Below, piece after piece: positions 45,144 to 53,927 of a DNA stretch of 64,000 bases. Position 1 is the stretch's first letter. Every line of letters starts with the position of its first letter. A program made the translations under genes and the position numbers. This stretch comes from Paenibacillus zeisoli. Lineage in GTDB: Bacteria > Bacillota > Bacilli > Paenibacillales > Paenibacillaceae. Location of the stretch: the NCBI RefSeq assembly GCF_003994465.1, contig NZ_RZNX01000002.1, positions 23,444 to 87,443 of the forward strand, in the 5' to 3' direction. Below the pieces are notes generated by a model that saw only the letters and a program-made list of their open reading frames with translations, was not told the DNA's origin and ran no database searches.

Positions 45144-47033
45144 TTATTTTACAGCTCTTAGTCCTTTAACCCAGCCAGCTAGCGGGAACTTTTGGCTTAT
45201 TTCGGCTTTAAGTGCTACCATTCCTTGCACATCATCAGTTCTCTCATATAAGTTGAAGCATCTTTCATAAGTTGGATAATCATGATTCATATCTAATAAT
45301 TTTGTATAAAATAACTGGGCATCCTGATAATAGCCTGATCTATAGCAGACATCACCTAACAATTGAATTAATGGAAGATGATTAGGCTGTTCTTCAAAAC
45401 ATTTCACAAGTATATCTATCGCAACTTCATAAAAGCCATATGAAACTAGAATCTCACTTAATTTTAATTTAATTGCGAATTTATTACTTGATAACAGCAG
45501 AATTGATACTTTCTCAAAAATTTCGAACTCCTGTAAGACAATTAGATGAGCAATTATTTTTAAAATCACTTCTTCTAAAGCTGATGAGATAACTAATTTG
45601 CTTATATCTTCACCTTGTACTATAGATTTAAATAACTTGATCTCTTTATGACTTAAGTTGAGTGCTGGCACCGCCAGATCAAATAGTTCCTGATCTTGCA
45701 GAATTAATGCAAGAAGCGCAACATCAATAGCATTCTCTTCTGATACCGTTTCATTTAACCAGCATTGCTTGGATTCCTCATATTTCTTATCATATTGGAG
45801 AGCTACGGCCTTTATCTTATTTTCTACATTCACCTTATATTTCGACAAATATTCATTCAATAAAGGGTGCCTCATACCATACATAGCGTCCATTAACCAT
45901 TTTAATTCTTCAATACTAGTTATGTTATAAATTAAATCGATATTATGGAATGCCTCTTCAAAAGGAATGTTGCTCTTCAAAATAATATCAAAATAGTGGC
46001 TTAAACCCGGTGAAAATAGCTTTTTCAGTTGAATTACATTAATAATTTCATCATAACTCTTAGTAAGATCACCCTTTTTATAGTAGAGCAACGATAGATA
46101 ATAGTGAGCCCCATATCCTCCTGCTCCTTCAGTTACGGCGATCCCTTCATCACCCATCTCAATACACTTACGAAAAGCGCGTTCTGCATCTTTGAAATAA
46201 CCTGCCTCTAAGTATATCTTACCTTGGGTAAACCGTAGATCTACTGTACTCGGAAACAGTTCCACTGCATCCATTAGTATGTTTAGCCCATCCTCATGTC
46301 TTCCCATATAGCTCAATGACGTTGCTAACTTGGTCAGCAGCTCCGGAGAATATGATCTATCCTTGCTGAGTGGGTAGGATCTTTGATAATACTGTACAGC
46401 CTTATCGTAATTACCAATGGAGTAATACACATTACCTGTATTAAACAGGTTATAGCCATCGGGATTCTCTTCCACCTCTTTTAGCATAATTGGAAGGTTT
46501 CGACTAAGCTTGTCCTTCTCTTGAACGGTCTCGTTAGTATATCCAGTATGAAGAATAATGAATTCCGTCTTTCCAAAGGTGTGTTCTTCATCGTTCTTAA
46601 TATCCAAATGCTCATGCAGTCGGTTCTTAAATCTTATTTTTTCATTATTTACAAACAGCCGAATAGAGGTATGCGTATGCGCCCATCCATAGGATAATTG
46701 GTTTCTAATTTTAACTAAGTAGTATTCTTTATTTGATTCAATAGCTTGCTGTAGATCGGCTTCTTCCTCCAAGTACTCATCTGCATCTAGTACTAAAATA
46801 TATTCTGAAGTTGCTTGCTCCAGCGAGAAGTTGCGTGCTGCTGAAAAATCATTAATCCAATCAAAGGAAAAGACTTTTGATGTATACTTAGTAGCAATCT
46901 CTAGAGTCGAATCTGTTGATCCGGTATCCACAATAATAATTTCGTCCACTTTATTTTTAATACTATTCAAGCATCTATCTAAGACCTTCTCTTCATTTTT
47001 TACAATCATACATAAAGAAATTGTTTTTTTCAT
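45144..47033 (-). CDS. GT2 glycosyltransferase fused to TPR repeats
   Basis: 629 residues from ATG at 47033 behind GAGGAGC; a longer start lies across the promoter. The GT2 domain is N-terminal (ISLCMIVKNEEKVLDRC, DTGSTDSTLE, and the DADEYLEEE metal-site motif). At least five TPR-like units follow from about 225 (YNLFNTGNVYYSIGNYDKAVQYY). First gene after a sigma-D-type promoter and the hag terminator. Likely transfers the first or a later sugar onto flagellin, with TPRs recognising the protein substrate (inference). Confidence 0.87.
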   Translation of the reverse strand: MKKTISLCMIVKNEEKVLDRCLNSIKNKVDEIIIVDTGSTDSTLEIATKYTSKVFSFDWINDFSAARNFSLEQATSEYILVLDADEYLEEEADLQQAIESNKEYYLVKIRNQLSYGWAHTHTSIRLFVNNEKIRFKNRLHEHLDIKNDEEHTFGKTEFIILHTGYTNETVQEKDKLSRNLPIMLKEVEENPDGYNLFNTGNVYYSIGNYDKAVQYYQRSYPLSKDRSYSPELLTKLATSLSYMGRHEDGLNILMDAVELFPSTVDLRFTQGKIYLEAGYFKDAERAFRKCIEMGDEGIAVTEGAGGYGAHYYLSLLYYKKGDLTKSYDEIINVIQLKKLFSPGLSHYFDIILKSNIPFEEAFHNIDLIYNITSIEELKWLMDAMYGMRHPLLNEYLSKYKVNVENKIKAVALQYDKKYEESKQCWLNETVSEENAIDVALLALILQDQELFDLAVPALNLSHKEIKLFKSIVQGEDISKLVISSALEEVILKIIAHLIVLQEFEIFEKVSILLLSSNKFAIKLKLSEILVSYGFYEVAIDILVKCFEEQPNHLPLIQLLGDVCYRSGYYQDAQLFYTKLLDMNHDYPTYERCFNLYERTDDVQGMVALKAEISQKFPLAGWVKGLRAVK

Positions 47034-47076
47034 AAATGAGCTCCTCATCACTTTAAGTAAGAACACTATATATCTA

Positions 47077-47104
47077 ATATCGGCTTGTATGTATGTCATC
47101 ATTA
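47077..47104 (-). promoter_or_regulatory. Sigma-D promoter of the glycosylation island
   Basis: Minus strand: -10 GCCGATAT (47077-47084, perfect), 16-bp spacer, -35 TAAT (47101-47104). Downstream of the hag terminator and 44 bp from the glycosyltransferase start. Confidence 0.75.
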
Positions 47105-47141
47105 GTATTAAGCAAGCTCATTCTATGATTAAGATACTAGT

Positions 47142-47178
47142 AAAAAAAGGAACCCCTGTATAAAACCAGGGATTCCTT
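47142..47178 (-). terminator. Terminator of hag
   Basis: Stem AAAGGAA-CCCTG / CAGGG-TTCCTTT with ~8-nt loop, then a T-run on the minus strand. Confidence 0.9.
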
Positions 47179-47197
47179 TGGACTAAATAATTTGAAA

Positions 47198-48025
47198 TTA
47201 ACGAAGCAATTGAAGAACGCCTTGTGGCTGTTGGTTCGCTTGAGCCAACATAGCTTGAGCAGCTTGAGCAAGGATGTTGTTCTTAGTTTGGTTCATCATT
47301 TCTTTCGCCATATCTACGTCACGAATACGGGATTCAGCTGCAGACAGGTTCTCGGAAGAAGTGTTCAGGTTGTTGATTGTGTGTTCCAGACGGTTCTGGT
47401 TAGCACCCAATTTAGCACGTTCGCTGGATACAGTTTCGATTGCAGCATTGATTGTAGAAATTGCAGCATTCGCAGCAGTTTGAGTGGAGATGTCAATACC
47501 GCTTGAAGTTGTACCATTAACTGCCAAAGTAGTAGCATCCATAGAACCAATAGACAATGCGATGTTTTGGTCTTTGTTAGCACCAATTTGGAAAGTAACG
47601 CCAGAAGCAGAACCGTTAAGCAATTTCTTAGTGTTGAACTCAGTATCAGTAGAGATTCTAGTGATTTCTTTAGCCAGTTCATCCACTTCTTTTTGAAGTG
47701 CTCCGCGGTCAGTAGTTGTGTTAGTATCGTTCGCAGATTGAACAGCCAACTCACGCATACGTTGCAGAATGCTGTGTGTTTCGTTCAGTGCGCCCTCAGC
47801 TGTTTGAATCAAAGAGATACCATCTTGAGCGTTCTTAGCAGCCATATCCAAACCGCGGATTTGTCCACGCATTTTCTCGGAGATTGCGAGGCCTGCAGCG
47901 TCATCACCAGCGCGGTTGATGCGAAGACCGGAAGACAATTTCTCGATGGATTTGTTAGTGTTAGCTGTGTTTACAGCCAGTTGGCGGTGAGTGTTCATTG
48001 CTGCGATATTGTGGTTGATAATCAT
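47198..48025 (-). CDS. hag: Flagellin
   Basis: 275 residues. The conserved N-terminal D0/D1 ([16 protein letters not shown]) and C-terminal D1/D0 ([26 protein letters not shown]) are joined by a short Ser/Thr-rich centre, so it lacks large D2/D3 domains. That centre (about 125-195, with TNTTTD and [14 protein letters not shown] stretches) offers candidate O-glycosylation sites. Transcribed alone from a sigma-D promoter, with a leader carrying CsrA-type sites. Exported by the flagellar type III system with FliS. Confidence 0.98.
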   Translation of the reverse strand: MIINHNIAAMNTHRQLAVNTANTNKSIEKLSSGLRINRAGDDAAGLAISEKMRGQIRGLDMAAKNAQDGISLIQTAEGALNETHSILQRMRELAVQSANDTNTTTDRGALQKEVDELAKEITRISTDTEFNTKKLLNGSASGVTFQIGANKDQNIALSIGSMDATTLAVNGTTSSGIDISTQTAANAAISTINAAIETVSSERAKLGANQNRLEHTINNLNTSSENLSAAESRIRDVDMAKEMMNQTKNNILAQAAQAMLAQANQQPQGVLQLLR

Positions 48026-48032
48026 TGTGTAT

Positions 48033-48070
48033 TTCCTCCCTGAAATAAGTTAATGTCCACATCCATGTGG
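48033..48070 (-). promoter_or_regulatory. Two CsrA-binding sites in the hag leader
   Basis: RNA hairpin CCACA-UGGA-UGUGG (48057-48070) presents GGA in its loop and matches the CsrA consensus ACANGGANGU. A second GGA lies in the Shine-Dalgarno GGGAGGAAA (about 48034-48042). This is the two-site layout known for B. subtilis hag repression. Confidence 0.8.
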
Positions 48071-48123
48071 TAACGCTTGTTCGTTAAGGTCGGCCGCCCC
48101 TCCGAATCATCGTCTTAATATAT

Positions 48124-48150
48124 ATATCGACAGATTCGCCTGTCACTTTA
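48124..48150 (-). promoter_or_regulatory. Sigma-D promoter of hag
   Basis: Minus strand: -35 TAAA (48147-48150), 15-bp spacer, -10 GTCGATAT (48124-48131, one mismatch to GCCGATAT). Confidence 0.9.
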
Positions 48151-48159
48151 TAGCTATTT

Positions 48160-48399
48160 CTAATTTTTTTTAATTTCTTTCATATGCTTCATCAGAACTC
48201 CCAATCCTTCCGGAGCCGGCGCAGCAGACTCAAGATTGGACTCTTTAATAGATAGATAGATTTCCTTACGAAAGATATCAATATCTCCTGGTGCTGAGAT
48301 GCCTACCCTCACTGTCTCCCCTTCAACAGCTAGTATAGTCACTTCAATTTGATCTTGGATGACAATAGATTCGCCTTTCTTTCTTGAAAGAACCAGCAT
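48160..48399 (-). CDS. csrA: Carbon storage regulator CsrA
   Basis: 79 residues from ATG at 48399 (product MLVLSRKKGESIVI), one nt after the fliW stop; a GTG 9 nt upstream is also in frame. It is an RNA-binding homodimer that blocks hag translation. Conserved core IEVTILAVEGETVRVGISAP and the RNA-binding FRKEIY region are present. FliW, encoded just upstream, antagonises it. Confidence 0.97.
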   Translation of the reverse strand: MLVLSRKKGESIVIQDQIEVTILAVEGETVRVGISAPGDIDIFRKEIYLSIKESNLESAAPAPEGLGVLMKHMKEIKKN

Positions 48400-48400
48400 C

Positions 48401-48853
48401 TTATTCACCGTCCTTTTGGACTTCTATACTATTATCTTGATTATTCCACAAGCTTTGTCTTGTCTGATAATTTGTTTTATTCAAGACTACCTGCTTACCT
48501 CGAAACGTTACCGGGTTCAATACAATAGGAGCAAGAAGATTAATTGTAGATTCCTCCACCGGGTCCTTTAAAGTCACCACACACCGTACAAGAACCTCTT
48601 CTTGGATACCCAGTTCTTCTGCTTCCGCGTCTGGCAATTCAAACTCATAGTTAGGATAGAACACAAATGGATCAGCGACTAGAAAGGACACACTTTTGTC
48701 CTCAGTTGATTGTAAATAACTAAATGGCCCTTCCTCTCCATGAATCAGAACAAATTTCGTTTCGCCTTCAAATCCGGGTATACCCTTCAAAAAATGATAG
48801 ATCTGCTCTTCGGAAATATCAATAGATCCCCATGATAATGTCTCAATAATCAT
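48401..48853 (-). CDS. fliW: Flagellar assembly factor FliW
   Basis: 150 residues with the typical FliW core (GIPGFEGETKFVLI, VADPFVFYPNYEFELPD). In Bacillus, FliW binds either flagellin or CsrA. When flagellin is exported, FliW is freed and sequesters CsrA, allowing hag translation. Directly precedes csrA. Confidence 0.96.
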   Translation of the reverse strand: MIIETLSWGSIDISEEQIYHFLKGIPGFEGETKFVLIHGEEGPFSYLQSTEDKSVSFLVADPFVFYPNYEFELPDAEAEELGIQEEVLVRCVVTLKDPVEESTINLLAPIVLNPVTFRGKQVVLNKTNYQTRQSLWNNQDNSIEVQKDGE

Positions 48854-48927
48854 CTGCTCATCACTCCTATTTGAAAATAAAAGAAAGCCATAGATGGCAT
48901 ATTGGGCACATCTATAGCTTAGTTTTA

Positions 48928-49491
48928 CTACATCATCTTGTCTAGTTCCGGCGGAATATACTGTACCGAAGGATACTGCTGCATATAGATATCCAGCTTT
49001 CCGCGTGTGTATTCTATCTCCGGCTTATGAGTCACTACTTGGATGTCTACATATCCCTTATTGAATGTAATAGATGGCGCAGTCGTTTCAATATTAACAT
49101 CCACATTGTCCATAGAAGCCGGACCCCTAAACTCGGGAAAGGATATCGGCTTCCAGTCCTCGCCATACACATCCGCAATAGTATTGCCCGGTTTGAAGAA
49201 CTTGGCCATGCGGTTCCCTTGCTCCACGCGATTAGCGATACCTTGGAGATAGATCTGCTGAAGGCCGGAATAAATCCGCTGGTTCATTTCTAGAAAATTA
49301 CCACCATTATACGCAGCTTGCGCCCGAGAACTATCCACGGACAACTGCGGTTGATACTGATGTATCTCCCACTTCCCGGGCTGTGTCTGCATATTCAACT
49401 CCGCCCTTGGCTGACGAATAGAATAGCTTCCAAGATCAGCATCAATCCCAATCTTACCGGGGGTTTGACGAATTTGCAGAATCTGCATCAT
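48928..49491 (-). CDS. yviE: YviE-like protein (DUF6470)
   Basis: 187 residues. Starts with ILQIRQTPGKIGIDADLGSY and contains repeated short beta-type motifs with I-(T/Q)-I spacing, plus FLEMNQRIYSGLQQIYLQGIA. Position between flgL and fliW and overall pattern match B. subtilis YviE. Function unknown, probably flagellar or co-regulated. Confidence 0.8.
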   Translation of the reverse strand: MMQILQIRQTPGKIGIDADLGSYSIRQPRAELNMQTQPGKWEIHQYQPQLSVDSSRAQAAYNGGNFLEMNQRIYSGLQQIYLQGIANRVEQGNRMAKFFKPGNTIADVYGEDWKPISFPEFRGPASMDNVDVNIETTAPSITFNKGYVDIQVVTHKPEIEYTRGKLDIYMQQYPSVQYIPPELDKMM

Positions 49492-49504
49492 TCAAACCAC
49501 CCTC

Positions 49505-50428
49505 CTATCTAAGAAAATCCACCAATGAAGGCTGAATAATCTTGGAGCCGGCTGATAAAGATGCATTGTATATATTCTCCTGCACTTTGGACTTCATAAT
49601 CAACTCTGCATAATCCGCATCTTCCGTTTTTGACTGAAGATCCGTCAGATTGGTATTGAGGTCCCCTAATCTGCTTTGCATCAATTCAATCCGGTTCGTC
49701 TTGGCACCGAGTTCAGCACGAGCCGTAAGCACGGTCTCCATCCTGCTATCAATGTTAGCCAACTGGGCACCAATCGCCGTAGAGCTTCCTGCAGTCAAAG
49801 CTGCTGATATATTATCCATAATGACGAAGATATTATCTGTATCAGAACCATTACCGAATACATCGGTACCTGTAATATTAATAGGAAGCTGTACACTTTC
49901 TCCAACGGAATAATTAATCAAGCCCTTATCGGTTGCAAGTGTGCTCAAGCTGGCTGTATTGGAGGTGCCATCAGCATTTTTCGGAAAATCATAAGGCTTA
50001 CGATCGAAAGCTTCACCGTTAAAGACATATTTCCCGTTCAACTTACTGTTGGCAATATCGATCAACTGTTCCTTCAGCTGACCCACCTCTTGTTTAATAC
50101 TATCCAGAGCTGATTGAGGATTGCTCCCCGTAGAAGCCTGTACCGTTAATTCACGCAATCGCTGAATCACACTTCCAGTCTGGTCTAACACGGTGTCATT
50201 GAAATCCAGCCATGATAAGGCGCTGTCTACATTCTTGGTGTACTGGTCATTAGAAGCCAGCTCTCCGCGGTAACGTAGAGAGTAAGTGATTCCGACTGGA
50301 TCGTCGGAAGGCTTGTTCAGCTTGCGGCCTGTAGCCAGCTGGTTCTGCGTATTATTCATAGCCTGAGCATTGCGGTTCAAGTTGAGCATCAGCTGGGAGT
50401 TCATCATATTTGAAGTGATTCTTAACAT
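49505..50428 (-). CDS. flgL: Flagellar hook-filament junction protein FlgL
   Basis: 307 residues with flagellin-like ends (LRITSNMMNSQLMLNLNRNAQAM; C-terminal helix ending SLVDFLR). HAP3 joins the hook to the filament with FlgK. AAAGGAGG ribosome-binding site; follows flgK by 23 bp. Confidence 0.96.
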   Translation of the reverse strand: MLRITSNMMNSQLMLNLNRNAQAMNNTQNQLATGRKLNKPSDDPVGITYSLRYRGELASNDQYTKNVDSALSWLDFNDTVLDQTGSVIQRLRELTVQASTGSNPQSALDSIKQEVGQLKEQLIDIANSKLNGKYVFNGEAFDRKPYDFPKNADGTSNTASLSTLATDKGLINYSVGESVQLPINITGTDVFGNGSDTDNIFVIMDNISAALTAGSSTAIGAQLANIDSRMETVLTARAELGAKTNRIELMQSRLGDLNTNLTDLQSKTEDADYAELIMKSKVQENIYNASLSAGSKIIQPSLVDFLR

Positions 50429-50451
50429 TAGGGCTAACCTCCTTTACCTAA

Positions 50452-52011
50452 TTATCTGCCTACGGTACCCGTTGAGTTAATGAGCTTATCGAGCAATTGG
50501 TCAAAAGTCGTCATGAAGCGTGAAGCCGCACTATAAGCGTGCTGGAACTTAATCATGTTGGACATCTCCTCATCCAGGGACACTCCGCTTACGGATTGCC
50601 GCTGGCCTTCAACCTGTTGAACCAGGATGCTGGAATTCTCCACCTGACGCTGCGCTTCCTGTGACTGTACACCAAGCTGACCTACCGCTGAGTTATAAAG
50701 CCCATCAATTGTTGTTGTGCGTGAACCATCTGCAGCAGTAAAGTTGGTCTGTTTCAAACCCGACATTAAAAGGGCAAGCGTATTGTTACCTTTAATAACT
50801 GCTTCGCTGGTGCCGGTTCCCTCCGTACGCATTGAAGTAGCAATCAACTTCTCATCAGCGGCAATTTTGGCATTGAGGCCGATATTCGCAGCCGTAATGT
50901 CTCCGCCACCTTTCGCTTCGAAGAACGGAAGGCCCCCATTAGTTGTACCATCCATCGTATAGCCAAGCTGATGCAGGCCGTTCAGACCCTTTACCGTTAC
51001 TACGGTATCTTGGGTTACGTTCCGGCCAGTTACTCCAGCAACGGTTACGCCTTCAGGAAGCACTGTTCCCTTTGGAAGAGTAATCTGGATGTCTCCATTG
51101 GCCAGAGTGTTAGCCAGATTATCGAGCTGTTTCTGATAGTCTTTGACATAATTCTCACGTGATGCGATCATGCCGAATACTTCGCCGCCATTCAAGTTGC
51201 CGGAAGCATAAGCGGCTTCGAGGAACGCACCTTTGTCATCCGGACCTGTTCCATCCACGTCCACCTGGACTTCGCTGCCTTCAATCAAGTTCTGCCCGCC
51301 CATAGAGATCGTGTAGCCCTGATCCGTCTCCTGAACATTAATGTTGATAATCTGGGACAGCTTATCGGTTAGTAAATCCCGCTGATCCCGAAGGTCATTG
51401 GCCTGGTCGCCAAGGCCCTCAATTCGGGTAATAGAATCGTTAAGGTTTGCAATTGAGGTCAGATAGTTCTGAACTTCACTGGCCTTAACCCCCACGTTGG
51501 TTGTCAAATCCTGACTTAACTTGGTAAGCTGTCCGCTCATATAATTCATGGCATCCGTTAGCGCCGCTGCATTCTCCTTAACGACTTTGCGTGCAGCAGC
51601 GCTTTCCGGGTCTTTACTAAGGTTGGACCACGAGCTCCAGAAATTATTGAGCACTTTGCTGATCCCGGTATCCGAAGGTTCGTTGAATATACCTTCAAGC
51701 TTATCCAGCGTATCTGCTTTGATATTCCAGCTGCCGCTTGCGTTGTTCTCGCTGCGATACTGGCTGTCCAGAAATCCTTGTCTAATTCGCTCAATCGCCT
51801 GATACTCTACTCCTGTTCCTAACTGTCCTGGAGTATTGGAACGATTAAGCCCATAAGCTTCTATGGAAAGAGAAGGCTTCATCTTCACCGTCTGCCGTGA
51901 ATAGCCTTCTGTATTAGCATTTGATATGTTATGTCCTGTTGTATTTAATGCCGCAGTCTGGGTGAACAGACTTCGTTTGGCAGTTTCTATTGAATGAAAT
52001 GTGGATGTCAT
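50452..52011 (-). CDS. flgK: Flagellar hook-associated protein FlgK
   Basis: 519 residues. The N-terminal rod/hook motif is TTGHNISNANTEGYSRQ, and the C-terminal region is SGVSLDEEMSNMIKFQHAYSAASRFMTTFDQ. HAP1 forms the first junction ring on the hook. Lies between flgN (its chaperone) and flgL. Confidence 0.97.
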   Translation of the reverse strand: MTSTFHSIETAKRSLFTQTAALNTTGHNISNANTEGYSRQTVKMKPSLSIEAYGLNRSNTPGQLGTGVEYQAIERIRQGFLDSQYRSENNASGSWNIKADTLDKLEGIFNEPSDTGISKVLNNFWSSWSNLSKDPESAAARKVVKENAAALTDAMNYMSGQLTKLSQDLTTNVGVKASEVQNYLTSIANLNDSITRIEGLGDQANDLRDQRDLLTDKLSQIININVQETDQGYTISMGGQNLIEGSEVQVDVDGTGPDDKGAFLEAAYASGNLNGGEVFGMIASRENYVKDYQKQLDNLANTLANGDIQITLPKGTVLPEGVTVAGVTGRNVTQDTVVTVKGLNGLHQLGYTMDGTTNGGLPFFEAKGGGDITAANIGLNAKIAADEKLIATSMRTEGTGTSEAVIKGNNTLALLMSGLKQTNFTAADGSRTTTIDGLYNSAVGQLGVQSQEAQRQVENSSILVQQVEGQRQSVSGVSLDEEMSNMIKFQHAYSAASRFMTTFDQLLDKLINSTGTVGR

Positions 52012-52037
52012 GACCTTACTTCCTCCTCAAATGAGCC

Positions 52038-52538
52038 TTAGGCGCGTGTATCAAAAAGTCCGGGGCGGCCTCGGCCGCCGCTCTTATCAGCCGGATGCTG
52101 GTATGTCGCTGCCTGCTCAGGTTCACCGACCAGCAGATCAAGTGAATAATCGAGGAAAGTAAGCGACTGCTCAATCAGCTTCTGATTTAAATCATTGAGT
52201 TCTTTGAGCCTATGAAGAGTGTCAGAAAGCTGCTTCTGCATATCCAACAATGACTTCTTCTCTTCCGGATCAAATACAAGTCTAGATAACTCGGTAATCG
52301 TCAGATTGAGCTGAGACTTAACGCCTCTTTCCTGCAGAAAAGCATAGCATGCTGTCATGCGTGTATCTTCTAATTGCTCTATCTGTTTCACAATACGGGA
52401 CTCCTGATTCAGAATACCAATCAAGTCTTCCACATTGTTCTTCATAATGGCTGCCCTCTTCTTAACTGCACAATCGAGCATAACCAAGTGAGCTTCATCC
52501 AACTTACTAAGTGAATCCACTAATGCCTGTACTGCCAT
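52038..52538 (-). CDS. flgN: FlgN export chaperone
   Basis: 166 residues, predicted long helices (ALVDSLSKLDEAHLVMLDCAVKK). FlgN keeps FlgK and FlgL unfolded for export. AGGAGGATAAC precedes the start. Placement flgM-flgN-flgK-flgL is standard. Confidence 0.9.
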   Translation of the reverse strand: MAVQALVDSLSKLDEAHLVMLDCAVKKRAAIMKNNVEDLIGILNQESRIVKQIEQLEDTRMTACYAFLQERGVKSQLNLTITELSRLVFDPEEKKSLLDMQKQLSDTLHRLKELNDLNQKLIEQSLTFLDYSLDLLVGEPEQAATYQHPADKSGGRGRPGLFDTRA

Positions 52539-52650
52539 GTTATCCTCCTATACGTGTATGAACTAAAGAAATGAACACACGACTCTTTCGTATTCACTTA
52601 TGAACCATCAAGACCATGCAGTCTTTAGTTCATTCCGTCTAGCTGCTGTT

Positions 52651-52929
52651 CTATGACTTGAAGTAGGGTGCCAGCTTGTCAGCAAGCTTGCCTGCGTCGA
52701 CCTGATAGGTTCCAGCTGCTACTTGGGCCTTTAAATCCTGAATGCGCTGAATACGCGCAGGATCCGAGGTTTTCTCATTTGCCTGAGCCTGCAAAAGCTC
52801 CTGTGCTGCGTTTGAAATGGATACTTCATCTTTGCGTTTGGTCTTCTTGTCAGTCAGCTGCCGCTGATTATCTAGTTGGCGTTGATACGAATTTATCGAC
52901 CCAATTCGTCCGGTCTCGTTAATTTTCAT
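52651..52929 (-). CDS. flgM: Anti-sigma-D factor FlgM
   Basis: 92 residues, polar N-terminus and C-terminal sigma-binding region (RIQRIQDLKAQVAAGTYQVD). It inhibits sigma-D until the hook is finished. A sigma-D-like promoter just upstream would give negative feedback, as in B. subtilis. Confidence 0.93.
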   Translation of the reverse strand: MKINETGRIGSINSYQRQLDNQRQLTDKKTKRKDEVSISNAAQELLQAQANEKTSDPARIQRIQDLKAQVAAGTYQVDAGKLADKLAPYFKS

Positions 52930-52948
52930 AACCTACACCTTCCTCTCA

Positions 52949-52986
52949 AAAATAAAAATACCGATAATCTCTACTAAGTTTATCGG
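52949..52986 (-). terminator. Terminator-like hairpin before flgM
   Basis: Minus strand: CCGATAA pairs with TTATCGG over a 12-nt loop, then TATTTTTATTTTT. Its 5' arm is part of the sigma-D -10 element, so transcripts from that promoter lack the hairpin while read-through from yvyF would contain it. Confidence 0.6.
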
Positions 52987-53007
52987 CATCAAATGAAACA
53001 TTTTTTA
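52980..53007 (-). promoter_or_regulatory. Sigma-D promoter of flgM
   Basis: Minus strand: -35 TAAA (53004-53007), 16-bp spacer, -10 GCCGATAA (52980-52987). Confidence 0.75.
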
Positions 53008-53102
53008 TAGTTCCAGGGAATGAACTTTATCAGGCAAGCGCTATACATAAGGTCACAGCCTACAAAAATAAATTAGTTCAAACCGTACAAAGGAACTCTT
53101 AT

Positions 53103-53516
53103 CTAGTCCTTACGAAGCCGATCTAACGTCTTGTATGCCGCACTAGTCCGGTTCTGTTCTGAATCTCTCGCCAGTGCTTCTTCCCTCGCTGCAGCCGTAA
53201 GATCACGAGTCAATCGGGTCCGACAGCCGTCACACATATTTCCATCCCGAATTAGAATCCCACACACCTCACAGGGATACATCATATTGGGATTATTCTC
53301 AACAGAAATTCTGCCCTCTTTGATAAATTTGGTAATCTGTTTGATGGACACCTCGGTTGCTTCGGAAAGCTCATGAATGGTTGATCCTTTATTCTCGCGC
53401 AGATATTTGAAACAACGTTCATATTCTTCTTCAATCGCCTTAATACAGGCGGAGCAAATATTCTTGAAGTTCTTGGCGTACAGCTTCCCACAGCGAGGGC
53501 AATTGTCTAGATTCAT
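53103..53516 (-). CDS. yvyF: YvyF-like flagellar-region zinc-finger protein
   Basis: 137 residues from ATG at 53516 behind AGAGGTAA. Two Cys-rich knuckles (CPRCGKLYAKNFKNICSAC near 6-24; CEVCGILIRDGNMCDGC near 85-101) flank a short helix-turn-helix-like region (TIHELSEATEVSIKQITKFI). Matches the TIGR03826/YvyF family between comFC and flgM. It possibly regulates motility genes; function unproven. Confidence 0.87.
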   Translation of the reverse strand: MNLDNCPRCGKLYAKNFKNICSACIKAIEEEYERCFKYLRENKGSTIHELSEATEVSIKQITKFIKEGRISVENNPNMMYPCEVCGILIRDGNMCDGCRTRLTRDLTAAAREEALARDSEQNRTSAAYKTLDRLRKD

Positions 53517-53927
53517 GGAAATTACCTCTTTCATTTCATTCTACTGTAAAATAACTTGCCTCACAAATTCCAAATAATTGTATCGACTAAGAGGAAAAAA
53601 GCAGAAAATCTTTAATCTAAGCTTGTTATTCTACAGATTACCTTAAAGATACAACACCCGTCTATGCTTAATGTAAATTAGGGAGCTCTTTCAACAATAA
53701 AAAGGCCCCACCAGCATCTCCAGTAGGGTAAGCATGCTTCTCAAAGTAAACCTTGGGCTACTTCTTTAGCAAAAGTTTCGGATATAACCTATATCGGCAC
53801 ACCCATTCAAAAAAATTAATGTTAATCGCTTTGAATGCGGCCTTATTATTAAAATTAACATGCAATTAGAATGACCAATATTGGCGCTCGAGACAAATTT
53901 CAAGACAGTCACTACCACGCTATGGCC
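53517..53927. other. Gap between comFC and yvyF
   Basis: No ORF is supported. It contains the comFC terminator (53698-53728). A possible sigma-A promoter for yvyF reads on the minus strand as TTGTGA, 17 bp, TAGAAT, ending just before the ribosome-binding site. The stretch 53760-53900 is AT-rich with no recognised element. Confidence 0.5.
53698..53728 (-). terminator. Terminator of comFA-comFC
   Basis: A 9-bp stem with wobbles (CCCTACTGG/CTGGTGGGG, AGATG loop), then CCTTTTTATT on the minus strand. Confidence 0.75.
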
